64,000 nt of DNA from Pseudoclavibacter terrae (GTDB lineage: Bacteria > Actinomycetota > Actinomycetes > Actinomycetales > Microbacteriaceae), in contig NZ_WBJX01000002.1 of NCBI RefSeq assembly GCF_008831075.1, positions 372,001 through 436,000 on the forward strand. The letters are read 5' to 3'. Shown piece after piece: positions 27,356 to 36,173 of the stretch. Position 1 is the stretch's first letter. The number at the start of each line of letters is the position of its first letter. The notes beneath the pieces were generated by a model. That model did no database searches and had not been told where the DNA came from. It saw only the letters and a list, made by a program, of their open reading frames with translations. Both the position numbers and the translations under genes were made by a program.

Positions 27356-29295
27356 AGCAGCACCTGGGGCGAGATCTCCACCGTCTGCTCCGGGGGCAGC
27401 CCGAACTGCGCTGCGGGAGAGGACGCTCCGCGCGACATGAGCACGAAGAACTTCGCCCGCCAAGTCGCCATCCCACTCGCATGGCCCGGCCGGAGCGCGA
27501 TGCGTGAGAGGAAGAAGATCGCGCTCTCGTTGTCGAACTGCGAGACGGTGCCCGCGAGCCGCGCGTCCCGAAGCGACAGCGGCACGTCGCGACGGTCGAG
27601 GAACCCGTAGGTCAGGGTGATGTGCACGAGGCCCTCGGGGGCCGGCCCGATGTCGTCGATCCGACAGCGCGCGCGTTCCGGGATGTGCGGCACATCGGCC
27701 GTCGCGACGCGCACGAGCAGCACGTGCTCGTGGAGGGCATGGTTGACCCGGGTGTTGAGGCGGAGCGCGAGGGGAGCCGTGCGGGCGCCGCCGTGCGGGT
27801 AGATGGCCCAGCCGGGGACGCGCGTCGGCTGATCCGCGAGGAGGCGTCTCATGAGCTCCTGCAGGGTGCCTTCGAGGCGCTCCCGCCTGTCCGTGACGAT
27901 GTCGCGGCCCCGTCTCCAGGTGAGCATGGTGAGGATGATCGCGGCGGCCAGCGCGAGAGGCAGCCAGCCGCCCGCGAAGAACTTCACGAGGCCCGAGACG
28001 AAGAAGGCCAGTTCGAGCAGGACGATCGGCACCGTCACGAGGAGCACTCGGTACCAGGACCATTGCCACACGATGCGCAGGTACACGATGAAGAGGGACG
28101 ACGTGAGCAGGAAGGTCGTCGTCACCGCGAGCCCGTAGGCCGCCGCCAGGTTCTCCGAGGTTCGGAATCCGAGGACGACGCCGATGATCAGCACCAGGAG
28201 GATCGTGGAGACGACCGGGATGTAGATCTGTCCGATGGACGCACGCGAGGTGTGCTTGACGCTGAGGTTCGGCAGGAACCCGAGTCGCATGGCCTGTCTG
28301 GCGACCGAGAAGGTGCCTGAGATCACGGACTGGGAGGCGATGACGGTCGCGAGCGTCGCGAGCCCGATGAGCGGGAACACGGCCCAGGTGGGGGCCATCC
28401 GGAAGAAGGGGTTGTCGATGGTGGTCGGGTCCTCGATGACGAGGGCGCCCTGCCCGAGGTAGCAGAGGGTGAGGGCAGGGAACACGACGAAGAGCCAGGC
28501 CTTCGAGATGGGGGAGCGGCCGAAATGGCCGAGGTCGGCGTAGAGGGCTTCAGCGCCGGTGACGGCCAGCACCACGGCGCCGAGCGCCACGCCGGCGATG
28601 AGCGGCTCGCTGACGATGAAGCCGAGTGCATGGTGGGGAGAGAACGCCGCGAGGATCTCGGGATGCTCCAGGATGTGGGGGACGCCGAGGAGCGCGAGGG
28701 TGATGAACCAGACGAGCATGATCGGTCCGAACAGACGGCCGATGCCGGCGGTGCCGAACCGCTGCAGGGCGAAGAGGCCGACGAGCACGACGAGCGCGAT
28801 GGGCACGACCAGCGCTCCGGTGCCCGGCACCGCGATCTCGAGGCCCTCGACCGCGGACAGCACGGACACCGCGGGGGTGATGACGCTGTCTCCGAAGAAC
28901 AGGGCCGCCCCGATGATGCCGACGAGGGTCGTCGCGGCCATGGCGCGCCGTGATCCGCGAAGGCGGCGCCCGATGAGGGTGGAGAGCGCGAGGATCCCGC
29001 CCTCGCCCTCGTGGTCGGCGCGGAGCACGAACAGCACGTACTTGACGGTGACGAGCAGCGTGACGGCCCAGATGATGAGCGAGATCAGCCCGTAGACGTG
29101 CGCGATGCTCGGCTGCACGACGCCGTCGTGCTCGGAGAACACCGCCCGCAGCGCGTAGAGGGGACTCGTGCCGATGTCGCCGAACACGATGCCGATCGCG
29201 GCGACGCCCACGGCTGACCGGGCGAGGAGGGTGCCGCTGGTTCTGGTGTGGGAGGCGGCGGCAGCCTCGGGTCGCGCGGTGCGCAGATCGTGCAT
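27352..29295 (-). CDS. kup: KUP-family potassium transporter
   Basis: Proton-coupled K+ uptake protein of 647 residues. It begins with GIVFGDIGTSPLYALR (about residue 35), the family signature, has twelve predicted membrane helices and a hydrophilic C-terminal domain of roughly 170 residues. The minus-strand TACATT (29302-29307) lies six bases before the ATG, indicating a leaderless mRNA. The stop codon is nested with that of the convergent upstream gene. No sensory kinase or second K+ system is nearby. Confidence 0.95.
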   Translation of the reverse strand: MHDLRTARPEAAAASHTRTSGTLLARSAVGVAAIGIVFGDIGTSPLYALRAVFSEHDGVVQPSIAHVYGLISLIIWAVTLLVTVKYVLFVLRADHEGEGGILALSTLIGRRLRGSRRAMAATTLVGIIGAALFFGDSVITPAVSVLSAVEGLEIAVPGTGALVVPIALVVLVGLFALQRFGTAGIGRLFGPIMLVWFITLALLGVPHILEHPEILAAFSPHHALGFIVSEPLIAGVALGAVVLAVTGAEALYADLGHFGRSPISKAWLFVVFPALTLCYLGQGALVIEDPTTIDNPFFRMAPTWAVFPLIGLATLATVIASQSVISGTFSVARQAMRLGFLPNLSVKHTSRASIGQIYIPVVSTILLVLIIGVVLGFRTSENLAAAYGLAVTTTFLLTSSLFIVYLRIVWQWSWYRVLLVTVPIVLLELAFFVSGLVKFFAGGWLPLALAAAIILTMLTWRRGRDIVTDRRERLEGTLQELMRRLLADQPTRVPGWAIYPHGGARTAPLALRLNTRVNHALHEHVLLVRVATADVPHIPERARCRIDDIGPAPEGLVHITLTYGFLDRRDVPLSLRDARLAGTVSQFDNESAIFFLSRIALRPGHASGMATWRAKFFVLMSRGASSPAAQFGLPPEQTVEISPQVLL

Positions 29296-29338
29296 GCGAC
29301 CAATGTAGACCCGGTCTCCGGGGACGCTGACCGGAGAC

Positions 29339-29344
29339 TAGAAT
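29339..29344 (+). promoter_or_regulatory. -10 element of the amino-acid permease gene
   Basis: TAGAAT lies 38 bases before GTG 29383. The message has a conventional GAGGGG ribosome-binding site at 29371-29376. Confidence 0.5.
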
Positions 29345-29382
29345 TCCCGGGTTCGGCATCGAGCAGTATCGAGGGGATTCCG

Positions 29383-30843
29383 GTGACCAGCAAGCCAGTG
29401 CAGACCGCGACGCAGGACCCGCACGGTGGGGCCACAGGGCACGGCGGACTCCGTCGTGGCCTGAAGGCGCGCCACCTGCAGCTGCTCGCCATCGGCGGCG
29501 CGATCGGGACGGGCCTGTTCCTGGGATCCGGCACGACGATCAGCCTCGCGGGCCCGTCCATCATCTTCGTGTACGCCATCGTCGGCTTCGCGCTGTTCTT
29601 CGTCATGCGGGCGCTCGGGGAGCTGCTGCTCTCGAACCTCGGCTACAAGACGTTCGGGGACGTCGCGGCCGACCTCATCGGCCCCTGGGCTGGCTTCGTG
29701 GTCGCATGGACGTACTGGCTGGCGTGGGTCATCACGGTCATCGCCGACATCGTGGCCATCACCGGGTACGTGGCGTTCTTCAACGCGGACATCCCCGCCT
29801 GGGCGCCCGCGATCGCCACGGCCATCGGCCTGCTCCTCCTCAACCTGCAGCCGGTCAAGGCCTTCGGCGAGACGGAGTTCTGGTTCGCGATCATCAAGGT
29901 CGTGGCGATCCTCGCCCTCATCGGCGTCGGCATCTTCCTGCTCGTCACCGGCTTCACGAGCGCGGACGGCGTCACGGCCTCGGTCTCGCACCTGTGGGAC
30001 CACGGCGGCATGTTCCCGTTCGGCATCAGCGGGTTCATCCTGGGCTTCCAGATGGGCGTGTTCGCGTTTGTCGGCATCGAGCTCGTCGGCACGGCCTCCG
30101 CCGAGGCGGAGGACCCGGAGAAGAACCTGCCGAAGGCGATCAACTCGGTCGTCGTGCGCATCCTCGTCTTCTATGTCGGCGCGCTCGTCATCATCATGTC
30201 GGTGACACCCTGGGACCAGATCCAGCCGGGAGTGAGCCCGTTCACCTCGATGTTCGAGCTCATCGGGTTCCCGGCGGCGGCCATCGTCGTCAACCTGGTG
30301 GTGCTCACCTCGGCGGCATCGAGCGCCAATTCCGGCTTCTACTCGTCGACGCGGATGCTCTACGGTCTCGCGGCGGACGGACAGGCGACGAGGCGGTTCG
30401 GCCTCCTGAACTCGCGTGGCGTGCCGACGCAGGGCGTGTTCTTCACGACCGCGTTCCTCTTCGCGGCACTGCCCGTGCTCGCCCTCGGTGACAACGTGAT
30501 GGCGGCGTTCACGGTCGTGACCTCCGTGAGCTCCCTCAACTTCATCGCGACGTGGACGTTCATCCTCGTCAGCTACCTCATGTTCAGGAAGAAGCGCCCT
30601 GAGCTCCACGAGGCCTCGACGTTCAAGATGCCGGGCGGACGGTTCATGCCGTGGGTGATCCTGGCGTTCTTCGCCTTCATCCTCGTCGCGCTCGCCATGG
30701 GCGAGGACACCCGCGCCGGCCTGATCGTGCTGCCGTTGTGGTTCCTCGGCCTCGGCCTCATGTGGCGCTTCGTCGTCCGCAAGCGGGTCGCCCGTCGGCA
30801 GGCGGAGGAACTCGACGAGCTCGCCGAGGGCACTGCCCCCTAA
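29383..30843 (+). CDS. amino-acid permease, APC/AAT family
   Basis: A 486-residue proton-coupled amino-acid importer with about twelve membrane helices. The N-terminal LKARHLQLLAIGGAIGTGLFLGSG (cited in part: IGGAIGTGLFLGSG) is the AAT-family substrate-site loop, and SAEAEDPEKNLPKAINSV is the conserved loop 6 region. The group includes CycA, AroP, GabP and related carriers; D-serine/D-alanine/glycine or GABA transport is plausible but not decidable. GTG 29383 follows GAGGGG by six bases. The stop is nested with that of the convergent UbiB-like gene. Confidence 0.9.
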   Translation: MTSKPVQTATQDPHGGATGHGGLRRGLKARHLQLLAIGGAIGTGLFLGSGTTISLAGPSIIFVYAIVGFALFFVMRALGELLLSNLGYKTFGDVAADLIGPWAGFVVAWTYWLAWVITVIADIVAITGYVAFFNADIPAWAPAIATAIGLLLLNLQPVKAFGETEFWFAIIKVVAILALIGVGIFLLVTGFTSADGVTASVSHLWDHGGMFPFGISGFILGFQMGVFAFVGIELVGTASAEAEDPEKNLPKAINSVVVRILVFYVGALVIIMSVTPWDQIQPGVSPFTSMFELIGFPAAAIVVNLVVLTSAASSANSGFYSSTRMLYGLAADGQATRRFGLLNSRGVPTQGVFFTTAFLFAALPVLALGDNVMAAFTVVTSVSSLNFIATWTFILVSYLMFRKKRPELHEASTFKMPGGRFMPWVILAFFAFILVALAMGEDTRAGLIVLPLWFLGLGLMWRFVVRKRVARRQAEELDELAEGTAP

Positions 30844-32855
30844 TCCGTCAGCGACTGCCCCCTGGATCCGACGATGGAGCGCAGCATGGCGCGCAGGATG
30901 CCGAAGAACCCGAGCAGGCCGATCACCGCCCCGAGCAGGTTGAACAGCTGCAGGCCGGGGGCGAGCGCTGGACCGCCGCCCGCGACGACCAGCACGATCG
31001 CGAGGATCACGGCGGTCAGGGCCACCGCCGTGTCGATGCCTCGGCTGACGAGCCCCCCGAGCCAGCTGCGGTCCTGCCGGTCGGAGAACGGGCTGACCCG
31101 CACGCTCAGCTCGCCGTCTTCGAGCTTCGAGACGATCGTGTCGATGCGGTTCGGCATGCGGGCAGCGTAGGCGGCGGCGATGGCCGCCTTCGCCTGCGCG
31201 GTGCCGACGACCCGCTTGAGTGCGAGAAGCTGCTTCAGCAGCTTCGGCACGAAGGGGAGCGCGCGCTGCACGAAGTCGAAGTCCGGTTCGATGACGCGAA
31301 GGCACCCCTCGAGCGTCGCGAAGCTGCGGAACGCGGAGGCGAGCGTCGAGGGGAGCGCGAGGTGGTGCTTGCGGATGACGTCGAGCATCATCGTGAAGAT
31401 CGACCCCTCCCCGCGAGGCCAGTGCTGCACCGAGGTGAGTGCGATGCCGATGTCGTGCCGGAAGGCCTCCACGTCGAGGTCCTCGGGAGCGTCGACGATG
31501 AGGAGCAGCGCGTCGGCGGCCGACACGTCGTCGTCGCTCGCCGCCGAGAGCAGGAACGCGGCCAGGTGCTCGCGCTGGCTTCGCTGCACGATGCCGATCG
31601 CGCCGAAGTCGATGAGGCCGAGCGTGCCGTCGTCGCGGATGAACACATTGCCGGGGTGCAGGTCGGCGTGGAAGACGCCGTAGACGAGGATCTGCTCGAT
31701 GACCGTCTCCATGAGCGTCTGCGCGAGGTCGTGGCGGGCCTCTGGGCCCAGCGCATCCAGGCGGTCGGCTGCGGAGCTCAGCGGGCTCCCGTCCATGACG
31801 TCCATCGTCAGGACCCTGCGCGCGCTCGCCGCCGAGTACACGGCCGGGATGGCGATCTCCTTGAGGTCGGGGGAGCCCGCGTGGATGTCGCGCATCGTGC
31901 TCTCGATCATGTGCACATTCCTGGCCTCGACCCGATAGTCGAGCTCCTCTTCCAGCGTCGTCGTGAAGCCGGCGGCCATCGCCGAGAGCCGCATCTCCTT
32001 GCCGAGCGCGGTGTGCGTCTCGGCGCGGTCCGCGAGGCGCCCGATGATGTCCACGTCGGCCTCGACCTGCGCTCGCGCATCCGGTCGCTGCACCTTGACG
32101 ACGACGGGCGTGCCGTCGACGAGGCGGGCGCGGTGCACCTGCGCGACCGAGGCGGCCGCCAGAGGAGTGGAGTCGATCTCCCGGAAGATCGTGTCGAGCG
32201 GCACCCCGAGCTCGCTCTTCAGCACCCGCTCGATCTCGGGCCACGGCACCGTCGTCGCGTTGGACTGCAGCCGTGCGAGTGCCGAGAGGTAGGGTTCCGG
32301 CACGAGGTCACGTCTCGTCGAGAGGACCTGCCCGAGCTTCACGAAGGTGACGCCGGCGTGGTTGATGGTGGTGATGAGGGCATCCGCGCGCTGCTGGGCG
32401 GTTGTCCGCCCCTCTGCGGTCGAGGTCCGCCGCCCGTGCAGCAGCCAGCCGGCCCCGTCGCGCGACGCGATCGTGAGGATCTGCAGGTAGCGCTTCGTGC
32501 GGCTGCGACGCCGGATGGCGGAGCGGACGAGCTCGATCGGGTTCGGGAACGCGCGGGTGGGGATCGTCGCCTCGAGGGCAACGAGGACGAGAACGCCGAG
32601 GGCGAAGATCCACGAGACGGCGAGGAGGACCACGACCACGACGACCGTGAAGTTGGTCTCGCCGTCCTCGAGCTGGTCGACGCCGGTCTCCCTGATGATC
32701 CAGTTGCCGAAGGGGATCGAGGCGACGACGACGAGGGCACCGACGATGATCGCGCGGATGTACCCGATCGGGACACCGAGTACGCGGCGTGACACGAGCC
32801 CCACGAGGATGGCGGCGAGGATCGCGACGGCGATCAGCAGGGCGTTGGCGAACAC
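30840..32855 (-). CDS. UbiB/ABC1 (AarF) family atypical kinase
   Basis: A 671-residue membrane protein. Three N-terminal hydrophobic segments (about 2-20, 31-48, 70-95) precede the kinase-like domain. That domain has the hallmark KLGQ (173-176), the Ala-rich AAAS loop (233-236) replacing the P-loop, VVKVQRP, HADLHPGN (397-404) and DFG (417-419). Two C-terminal helices follow. UbiB proteins bind ATP and support quinone or lipid handling; in a menaquinone-using actinobacterium the substrate is unknown. It has no obvious partner here. Confidence 0.9.
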   Translation of the reverse strand: MFANALLIAVAILAAILVGLVSRRVLGVPIGYIRAIIVGALVVVASIPFGNWIIRETGVDQLEDGETNFTVVVVVVLLAVSWIFALGVLVLVALEATIPTRAFPNPIELVRSAIRRRSRTKRYLQILTIASRDGAGWLLHGRRTSTAEGRTTAQQRADALITTINHAGVTFVKLGQVLSTRRDLVPEPYLSALARLQSNATTVPWPEIERVLKSELGVPLDTIFREIDSTPLAAASVAQVHRARLVDGTPVVVKVQRPDARAQVEADVDIIGRLADRAETHTALGKEMRLSAMAAGFTTTLEEELDYRVEARNVHMIESTMRDIHAGSPDLKEIAIPAVYSAASARRVLTMDVMDGSPLSSAADRLDALGPEARHDLAQTLMETVIEQILVYGVFHADLHPGNVFIRDDGTLGLIDFGAIGIVQRSQREHLAAFLLSAASDDDVSAADALLLIVDAPEDLDVEAFRHDIGIALTSVQHWPRGEGSIFTMMLDVIRKHHLALPSTLASAFRSFATLEGCLRVIEPDFDFVQRALPFVPKLLKQLLALKRVVGTAQAKAAIAAAYAARMPNRIDTIVSKLEDGELSVRVSPFSDRQDRSWLGGLVSRGIDTAVALTAVILAIVLVVAGGGPALAPGLQLFNLLGAVIGLLGFFGILRAMLRSIVGSRGQSLTD

Positions 32856-32950
32856 GGCGCTCCTCGTCTGATGGGGGACTCGCCCAGGCTATCGGCAAGC
32901 GCAGCGCCCGGGCCATCGTGGCTCGGCGGTGCGCGGCGCACGGCGTTCGC

Positions 32951-32986
32951 GCATGCGTCAGGGCATGCGTCAGCGCGTCCGTCAGC
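32951..32986. repeat. three 12-bp tandem repeats at the 3' end of the LLM gene
   Basis: Units GCATGCGTCAGG, GCATGCGTCAGC and GCGTCCGTCAGC, 32951-32986; the last is degenerate and contains the LLM stop codon. Probably slippage duplication. Confidence 0.7.
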
Positions 32987-34031
32987 GGTTGAGGTACGGC
33001 AGGTGGGGTGCCGCGTCCTCGGCGAACTGCCGGAGGATTCGCCGCTGGGTCTCGGCGGGGTAGTCGAAGGGGAGGGCGATGACCAGCTCGTCGGCCGCGT
33101 GGATGCCCGCGTCGTCCGCGAGGGCTGCGGCGACCTGCTCCCCGGCGCCGTGGGCCACCCGCCCGAACTGGAACGGGAGGAGGCCGCCGCCGACGTTCGT
33201 GGCGCGCTCGGCGTCTCGTTCGAGCAGCCACTCCAGCTCCGCGCGCTCGGCGGGTGTGTCGTAGGGCGCGATGGCTCGGCTCACCGAGGCGAACGAGGGC
33301 GCCGACGCGACCCGCGCGTGCTCATCGCGATAGGCGCCGATGAACGCGGCCTGCGCGTCCTCGAAGCCGAGCTCGCCGATCTCCGTGTTGAGGGTCGAGA
33401 GCTGCAGGCGCAGCCCCCGCTGGCCGGTCCTCAGCGCACTCGAGCCGCCGCCCGCGCCGTACGCGACGCGTTCCCGGAGTCCCGGGCTGTTCGGCTGGAC
33501 GGTGAGCTCGCTGCCCGCTTCGGCGAACGGGAGGTCCGTCTCTGCGGTCGCCACGGGGCGTCCCTCCACGGCGCTCAGGAATGCGGTGAGTCGCGCATCC
33601 ACCAGCGCGCGCACGTCGTCGCCCTCGATGCTGCCGAAGGCCTGCGCGAAGGTCGACTCGGTCGCCGCGTACCCGGAGCTGAGGCCGAGCTCGAGCCGAC
33701 CCTCGGCGAGGAGGTCGAGCGTCGCCGCGTCCTCGGCGAGGCGAACGGGCTGCTCGAACCGCAGGGGAGTGACACTCGTTCCCAGGCGGATTCGCTTCAC
33801 TCGCTGGGAGGCGGCGGCCAGGAACGTGAACGGTGAGGACAGGTAGGTCTCGAGGTGGCGGTGACGCACGTATCCCGTGTCGTAGCCGAGGTCCTCCGCG
33901 TACTCGAACAGCTCGAGCCCCTCCTGGAGCCCCAGCGAGCGATTCGACGTGACCCCCGTGTGCTCGACGAAGGCGAGGAAGGACAGCCGCTTCGGGGCGG
34001 TGGACGCTGGCGGCGTGGGGAGATCGCTCAT
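32982..34031 (-). CDS. LLM-class (luciferase-like) flavin-dependent oxidoreductase
   Basis: A 349-residue bacterial-luciferase-like monooxygenase, predicted cytoplasmic and FMN- or F420-dependent. It has the EGLELFEYAEDLGYDTGYVRHRH opening (in part EYAEDLGYDTGYV), the LGTSVTPLRFEQPVRLAED block and LELGLSSGYA, which fit the TIM-barrel family. Substrate unknown. ATG 34031 (MSDLPTPP) is preferred by homologue length; upstream ATGs at 34046 and 34064 are possible. A good -10 (TATGAT, minus strand 34121-34126) within an inverted repeat lies about 90 bases upstream. It is downstream of the AraC-type regulator on the same strand. Confidence 0.87.
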   Translation of the reverse strand: MSDLPTPPASTAPKRLSFLAFVEHTGVTSNRSLGLQEGLELFEYAEDLGYDTGYVRHRHLETYLSSPFTFLAAASQRVKRIRLGTSVTPLRFEQPVRLAEDAATLDLLAEGRLELGLSSGYAATESTFAQAFGSIEGDDVRALVDARLTAFLSAVEGRPVATAETDLPFAEAGSELTVQPNSPGLRERVAYGAGGGSSALRTGQRGLRLQLSTLNTEIGELGFEDAQAAFIGAYRDEHARVASAPSFASVSRAIAPYDTPAERAELEWLLERDAERATNVGGGLLPFQFGRVAHGAGEQVAAALADDAGIHAADELVIALPFDYPAETQRRILRQFAEDAAPHLPYLNR

Positions 34032-34115
34032 GATGCACCCAAGCATCCCGTTGCTTGTGCGCATCGCCGCACGCCCTCGTCACAGGGCGTAAGGCCAGGT
34101 AAGGAGCGGCAGGCA

Positions 34116-34143
34116 CCTAGATCATAAAGATATAAAATCTAGG
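34116..34143 (-). promoter_or_regulatory. AT-rich inverted repeat enclosing the LLM promoter
   Basis: CCTAGAT (34116-34122) and ATCTAGG (34137-34143) flank a 14-base AT-rich core. On the minus strand the sequence TATGAT (34121-34126) is an ideal -10. The symmetry suggests an operator straddling the -10; the run is strikingly AT-rich for this GC-rich genome. Confidence 0.5.
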
Positions 34144-34175
34144 CGGATGCGGTGTCAGCGGTGGATCAGTGCCGC

Positions 34176-35042
34176 TCAGCTCCGTTCCACGGGCAGCCAG
34201 AGCTCACAGGTAGCCGTGCTGAAGTCGGGGGAGCGGTCGATGATCGCGACGATCGACGGGCCCTGGCGCAGTCGCCACGGGTTGGACGGGAACCAGTCGG
34301 TCGCCGTCGCGGCCCACAGCTGCTGGAGTGCGGCCGGGTAGCCCCCAGAGGCCGTGAAGACAGCCCAGGTTCCCGAAGCCACCCTGATGACGTCGAGGTC
34401 CTCCGGACCCACGACGTCGTGCTCCATGGCGACGCCGTGGAGATAGGTCAGGGGAGTGCCCTCTGTGGAGTCGGGGTCGACGTCCGCGCTCACCTGGAGC
34501 AATCCGGTCGGTTCGCTGGAGCTCAGCGCCTTGAGTCGCGCGTGCTCCGCTGGAGGGAGAGCCGCGATGTGCGCCTGGATGTGCGGATTCGCGCCGGCGT
34601 GGATGAGCGGAACGCGGGCTGCGTGCCCGATCAGCTGGAAGGCGGGTCGTTCGATGATGCGAGTATCCATGGGGGAGTTCCCTTCTACGGTCAGGCGGAA
34701 CCTGAGGTGCGGTTGCGAGCGGAGAGGTCCGCCGGAGCGTCGAACCTCGCCCGGGGTGGAGCCGTGCACGGCGCGGAACGCTCGACCGAATGCCTCCGTC
34801 GATCCGTAGCCGAACCGCGTCGCGATCTCCAGCAGCTCGTCGCCGCCGAGCACGTCGCCGGCCGCGGCGGTCATGCGCCGTCGTCTGATGTACTCGCTGA
34901 GGGGCATGCCTGCCAGCGAGGAGAACATCCGCCGTGCGTGGTACTCGGTGGTGCCGAGCGAGGCGGCGAGTTCGGCAACGTCGATCTGGTCGCCGAGGTG
35001 TGCCTCGACGTGCTCGACGATGCGGTTGAGTATCGAGATCAC
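34176..35042 (-). CDS. AraC-family regulator with GyrI-like effector domain
   Basis: A 288-residue transcription factor. The N-terminal half is an AraC DNA-binding domain with two helix-turn-helix segments (about residues 5-105, including IDVAELAASLGTTEYHARRMF). The C-terminal half (about 125-285) is a GyrI-like/SOUL ligand-binding domain, the layout of Rob/BltR-like sensors of amphipathic molecules. GTG 35042 is chosen because AAGGAGG ends four bases upstream. It probably controls itself, the LLM oxidoreductase gene downstream, or both; this is inference from adjacency and the palindromes at 34116 and 35191. Confidence 0.88.
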   Translation of the reverse strand: MISILNRIVEHVEAHLGDQIDVAELAASLGTTEYHARRMFSSLAGMPLSEYIRRRRMTAAAGDVLGGDELLEIATRFGYGSTEAFGRAFRAVHGSTPGEVRRSGGPLRSQPHLRFRLTVEGNSPMDTRIIERPAFQLIGHAARVPLIHAGANPHIQAHIAALPPAEHARLKALSSSEPTGLLQVSADVDPDSTEGTPLTYLHGVAMEHDVVGPEDLDVIRVASGTWAVFTASGGYPAALQQLWAATATDWFPSNPWRLRQGPSIVAIIDRSPDFSTATCELWLPVERS

Positions 35043-35187
35043 GGTTCCTCCTTCGGGGATGATCCTGGCTGAGCGATCGGACGCGCACCCGATCATCGGG
35101 GTCCGATGCGATCAGTGCGGCGAGTCGGCGCCGTCAGCGCCATCGGCTCGCCGATGCGGTCGGGGAGCCAGGCCGAGGGCTCGTAAT

Positions 35188-35204
35188 GTCATAATGTGCA
35201 TTAT
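35188..35204 (-). promoter_or_regulatory. palindromic element overlapping the AraC gene promoter
   Basis: ATAATG (35191-35196) and CATTAT (35199-35204) form a palindrome with a TG centre. On the minus strand TATGAC (35188-35193) can serve as -10 for the AraC-type gene, so a bound protein would block it. Confidence 0.45.
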
Positions 35205-35241
35205 CGGATGCCAGCCCGCGCATGCGAGGTGTGGAGCACGC

Positions 35242-36090
35242 CTATGGCGTGAGGATCTCGACCGCGTGTCCGGCGACCGTCACGCGAGCTGAGTTCGGGT
35301 CGACGGTGACCGTGAGCTGACTCGGTCGTCCCATGTCCTCGCCCTGCAGGATGGTGAACGATCGCCGTGCGGTGACTCGACCGAGCGCTCGCAGGTAGCC
35401 ACCGTACGCCGCCGCCGCCGCTCCGGTCGCTGAATCTTCGACGATCCCGCCGACTGGAAACGGATTCCGCGAATGCACGACTTCACCAGCGCCGTCGACG
35501 TAGACGAGCTGCAGGGTGGTCAGATCATTGAACGACATGATGCGCTTGAGGTTCTCGAAGTTGTACTCGAGTTCGGCGAGTCGCTCTCGTGTTGAGACGG
35601 TCAGAACGAGGTGATTCACTCCCCCGAATGACACGTGTGGTGGGAAGTCGGTGTTCAGCTCGCCCTTCCTCCAGTCGAGTGCTGCCAGCGCCGCCGCAAC
35701 CAGGGACTCGTCTGCAGGGTGGCTTCGGGTGTCGACGCTCGTCATTGCGGCTCTGATGGAGCCGTCGACGCGCTCGGTTGCGACATCGACGCGTCCGGCC
35801 GATGTCTCCAGCACGATGTCGCCCGGACCCTCGCGGTCTGCGAGGGCGACAGCCGATGCGATCGTGGCATGGCCGCAGAATGGAACCTCGGCCACCGGGC
35901 TGAAGTATCGAATCTTGTACTCCCGTGCACGAGGGCCAGGCTCGACGAAGGCCGTCTCCGAGTACCCGAGTTCGGCAGCGATGTGCTGTCGCTCACGGGG
36001 ATCCAGCTCGAGTGCATCGAGAACTATGCCGGCAGGATTGCCCCCGTCCGGATCAGTGGTGAATGCTGCGTAGCGTAGTGTCGAAGACAT
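35242..36090 (-). CDS. PhzF-family phenazine-biosynthesis-like protein
   Basis: A 282-residue protein of the PhzF/diaminopimelate-epimerase fold, a family of isomerases named after phenazine synthesis but mostly of unknown substrate. It has GGNPAGIVLDA (about residues 15-25), the catalytic-region Glu in SETAFVEPG (about 47) and FCGHATIASA (about 69-78). No phenazine genes are nearby, so phenazine production should not be inferred. ATG 36090 is six bases after a minus-strand GATACT (36097-36102), suggesting a leaderless message. Divergent from a LysR regulator that may control it. Confidence 0.9.
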   Translation of the reverse strand: MSSTLRYAAFTTDPDGGNPAGIVLDALELDPRERQHIAAELGYSETAFVEPGPRAREYKIRYFSPVAEVPFCGHATIASAVALADREGPGDIVLETSAGRVDVATERVDGSIRAAMTSVDTRSHPADESLVAAALAALDWRKGELNTDFPPHVSFGGVNHLVLTVSTRERLAELEYNFENLKRIMSFNDLTTLQLVYVDGAGEVVHSRNPFPVGGIVEDSATGAAAAAYGGYLRALGRVTARRSFTILQGEDMGRPSQLTVTVDPNSARVTVAGHAVEILTP

Positions 36091-36096
36091 GTCCGT

Positions 36097-36167
36097 AGTA
36101 TCTTCCGCCGCGTCCATCGAGGCAATTGAATTCTTTGCATCCTTGTCATCGCCGATGTCGATAGCCT
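36097..36167. promoter_or_regulatory. divergent phzF-like/lysR promoter region
   Basis: The minus-strand GATACT (36097-36102) lies six bases from the phzF-like ATG. The plus-strand TAGCCT (36162-36167) lies six bases from the lysR GTG, so both look leaderless. The AT-rich segment around 36123-36150, including GAATTC, is the likely LysR binding region; I cannot define a T-N11-A box with confidence. Confidence 0.45.
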
Positions 36168-36173
36168 GGGCCC

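Noticed and set aside
35242-36090. Phenazine biosynthesis suggested by the PhzF-like gene
   Set aside because: PhzF-like proteins are widespread and no other phz gene is present.
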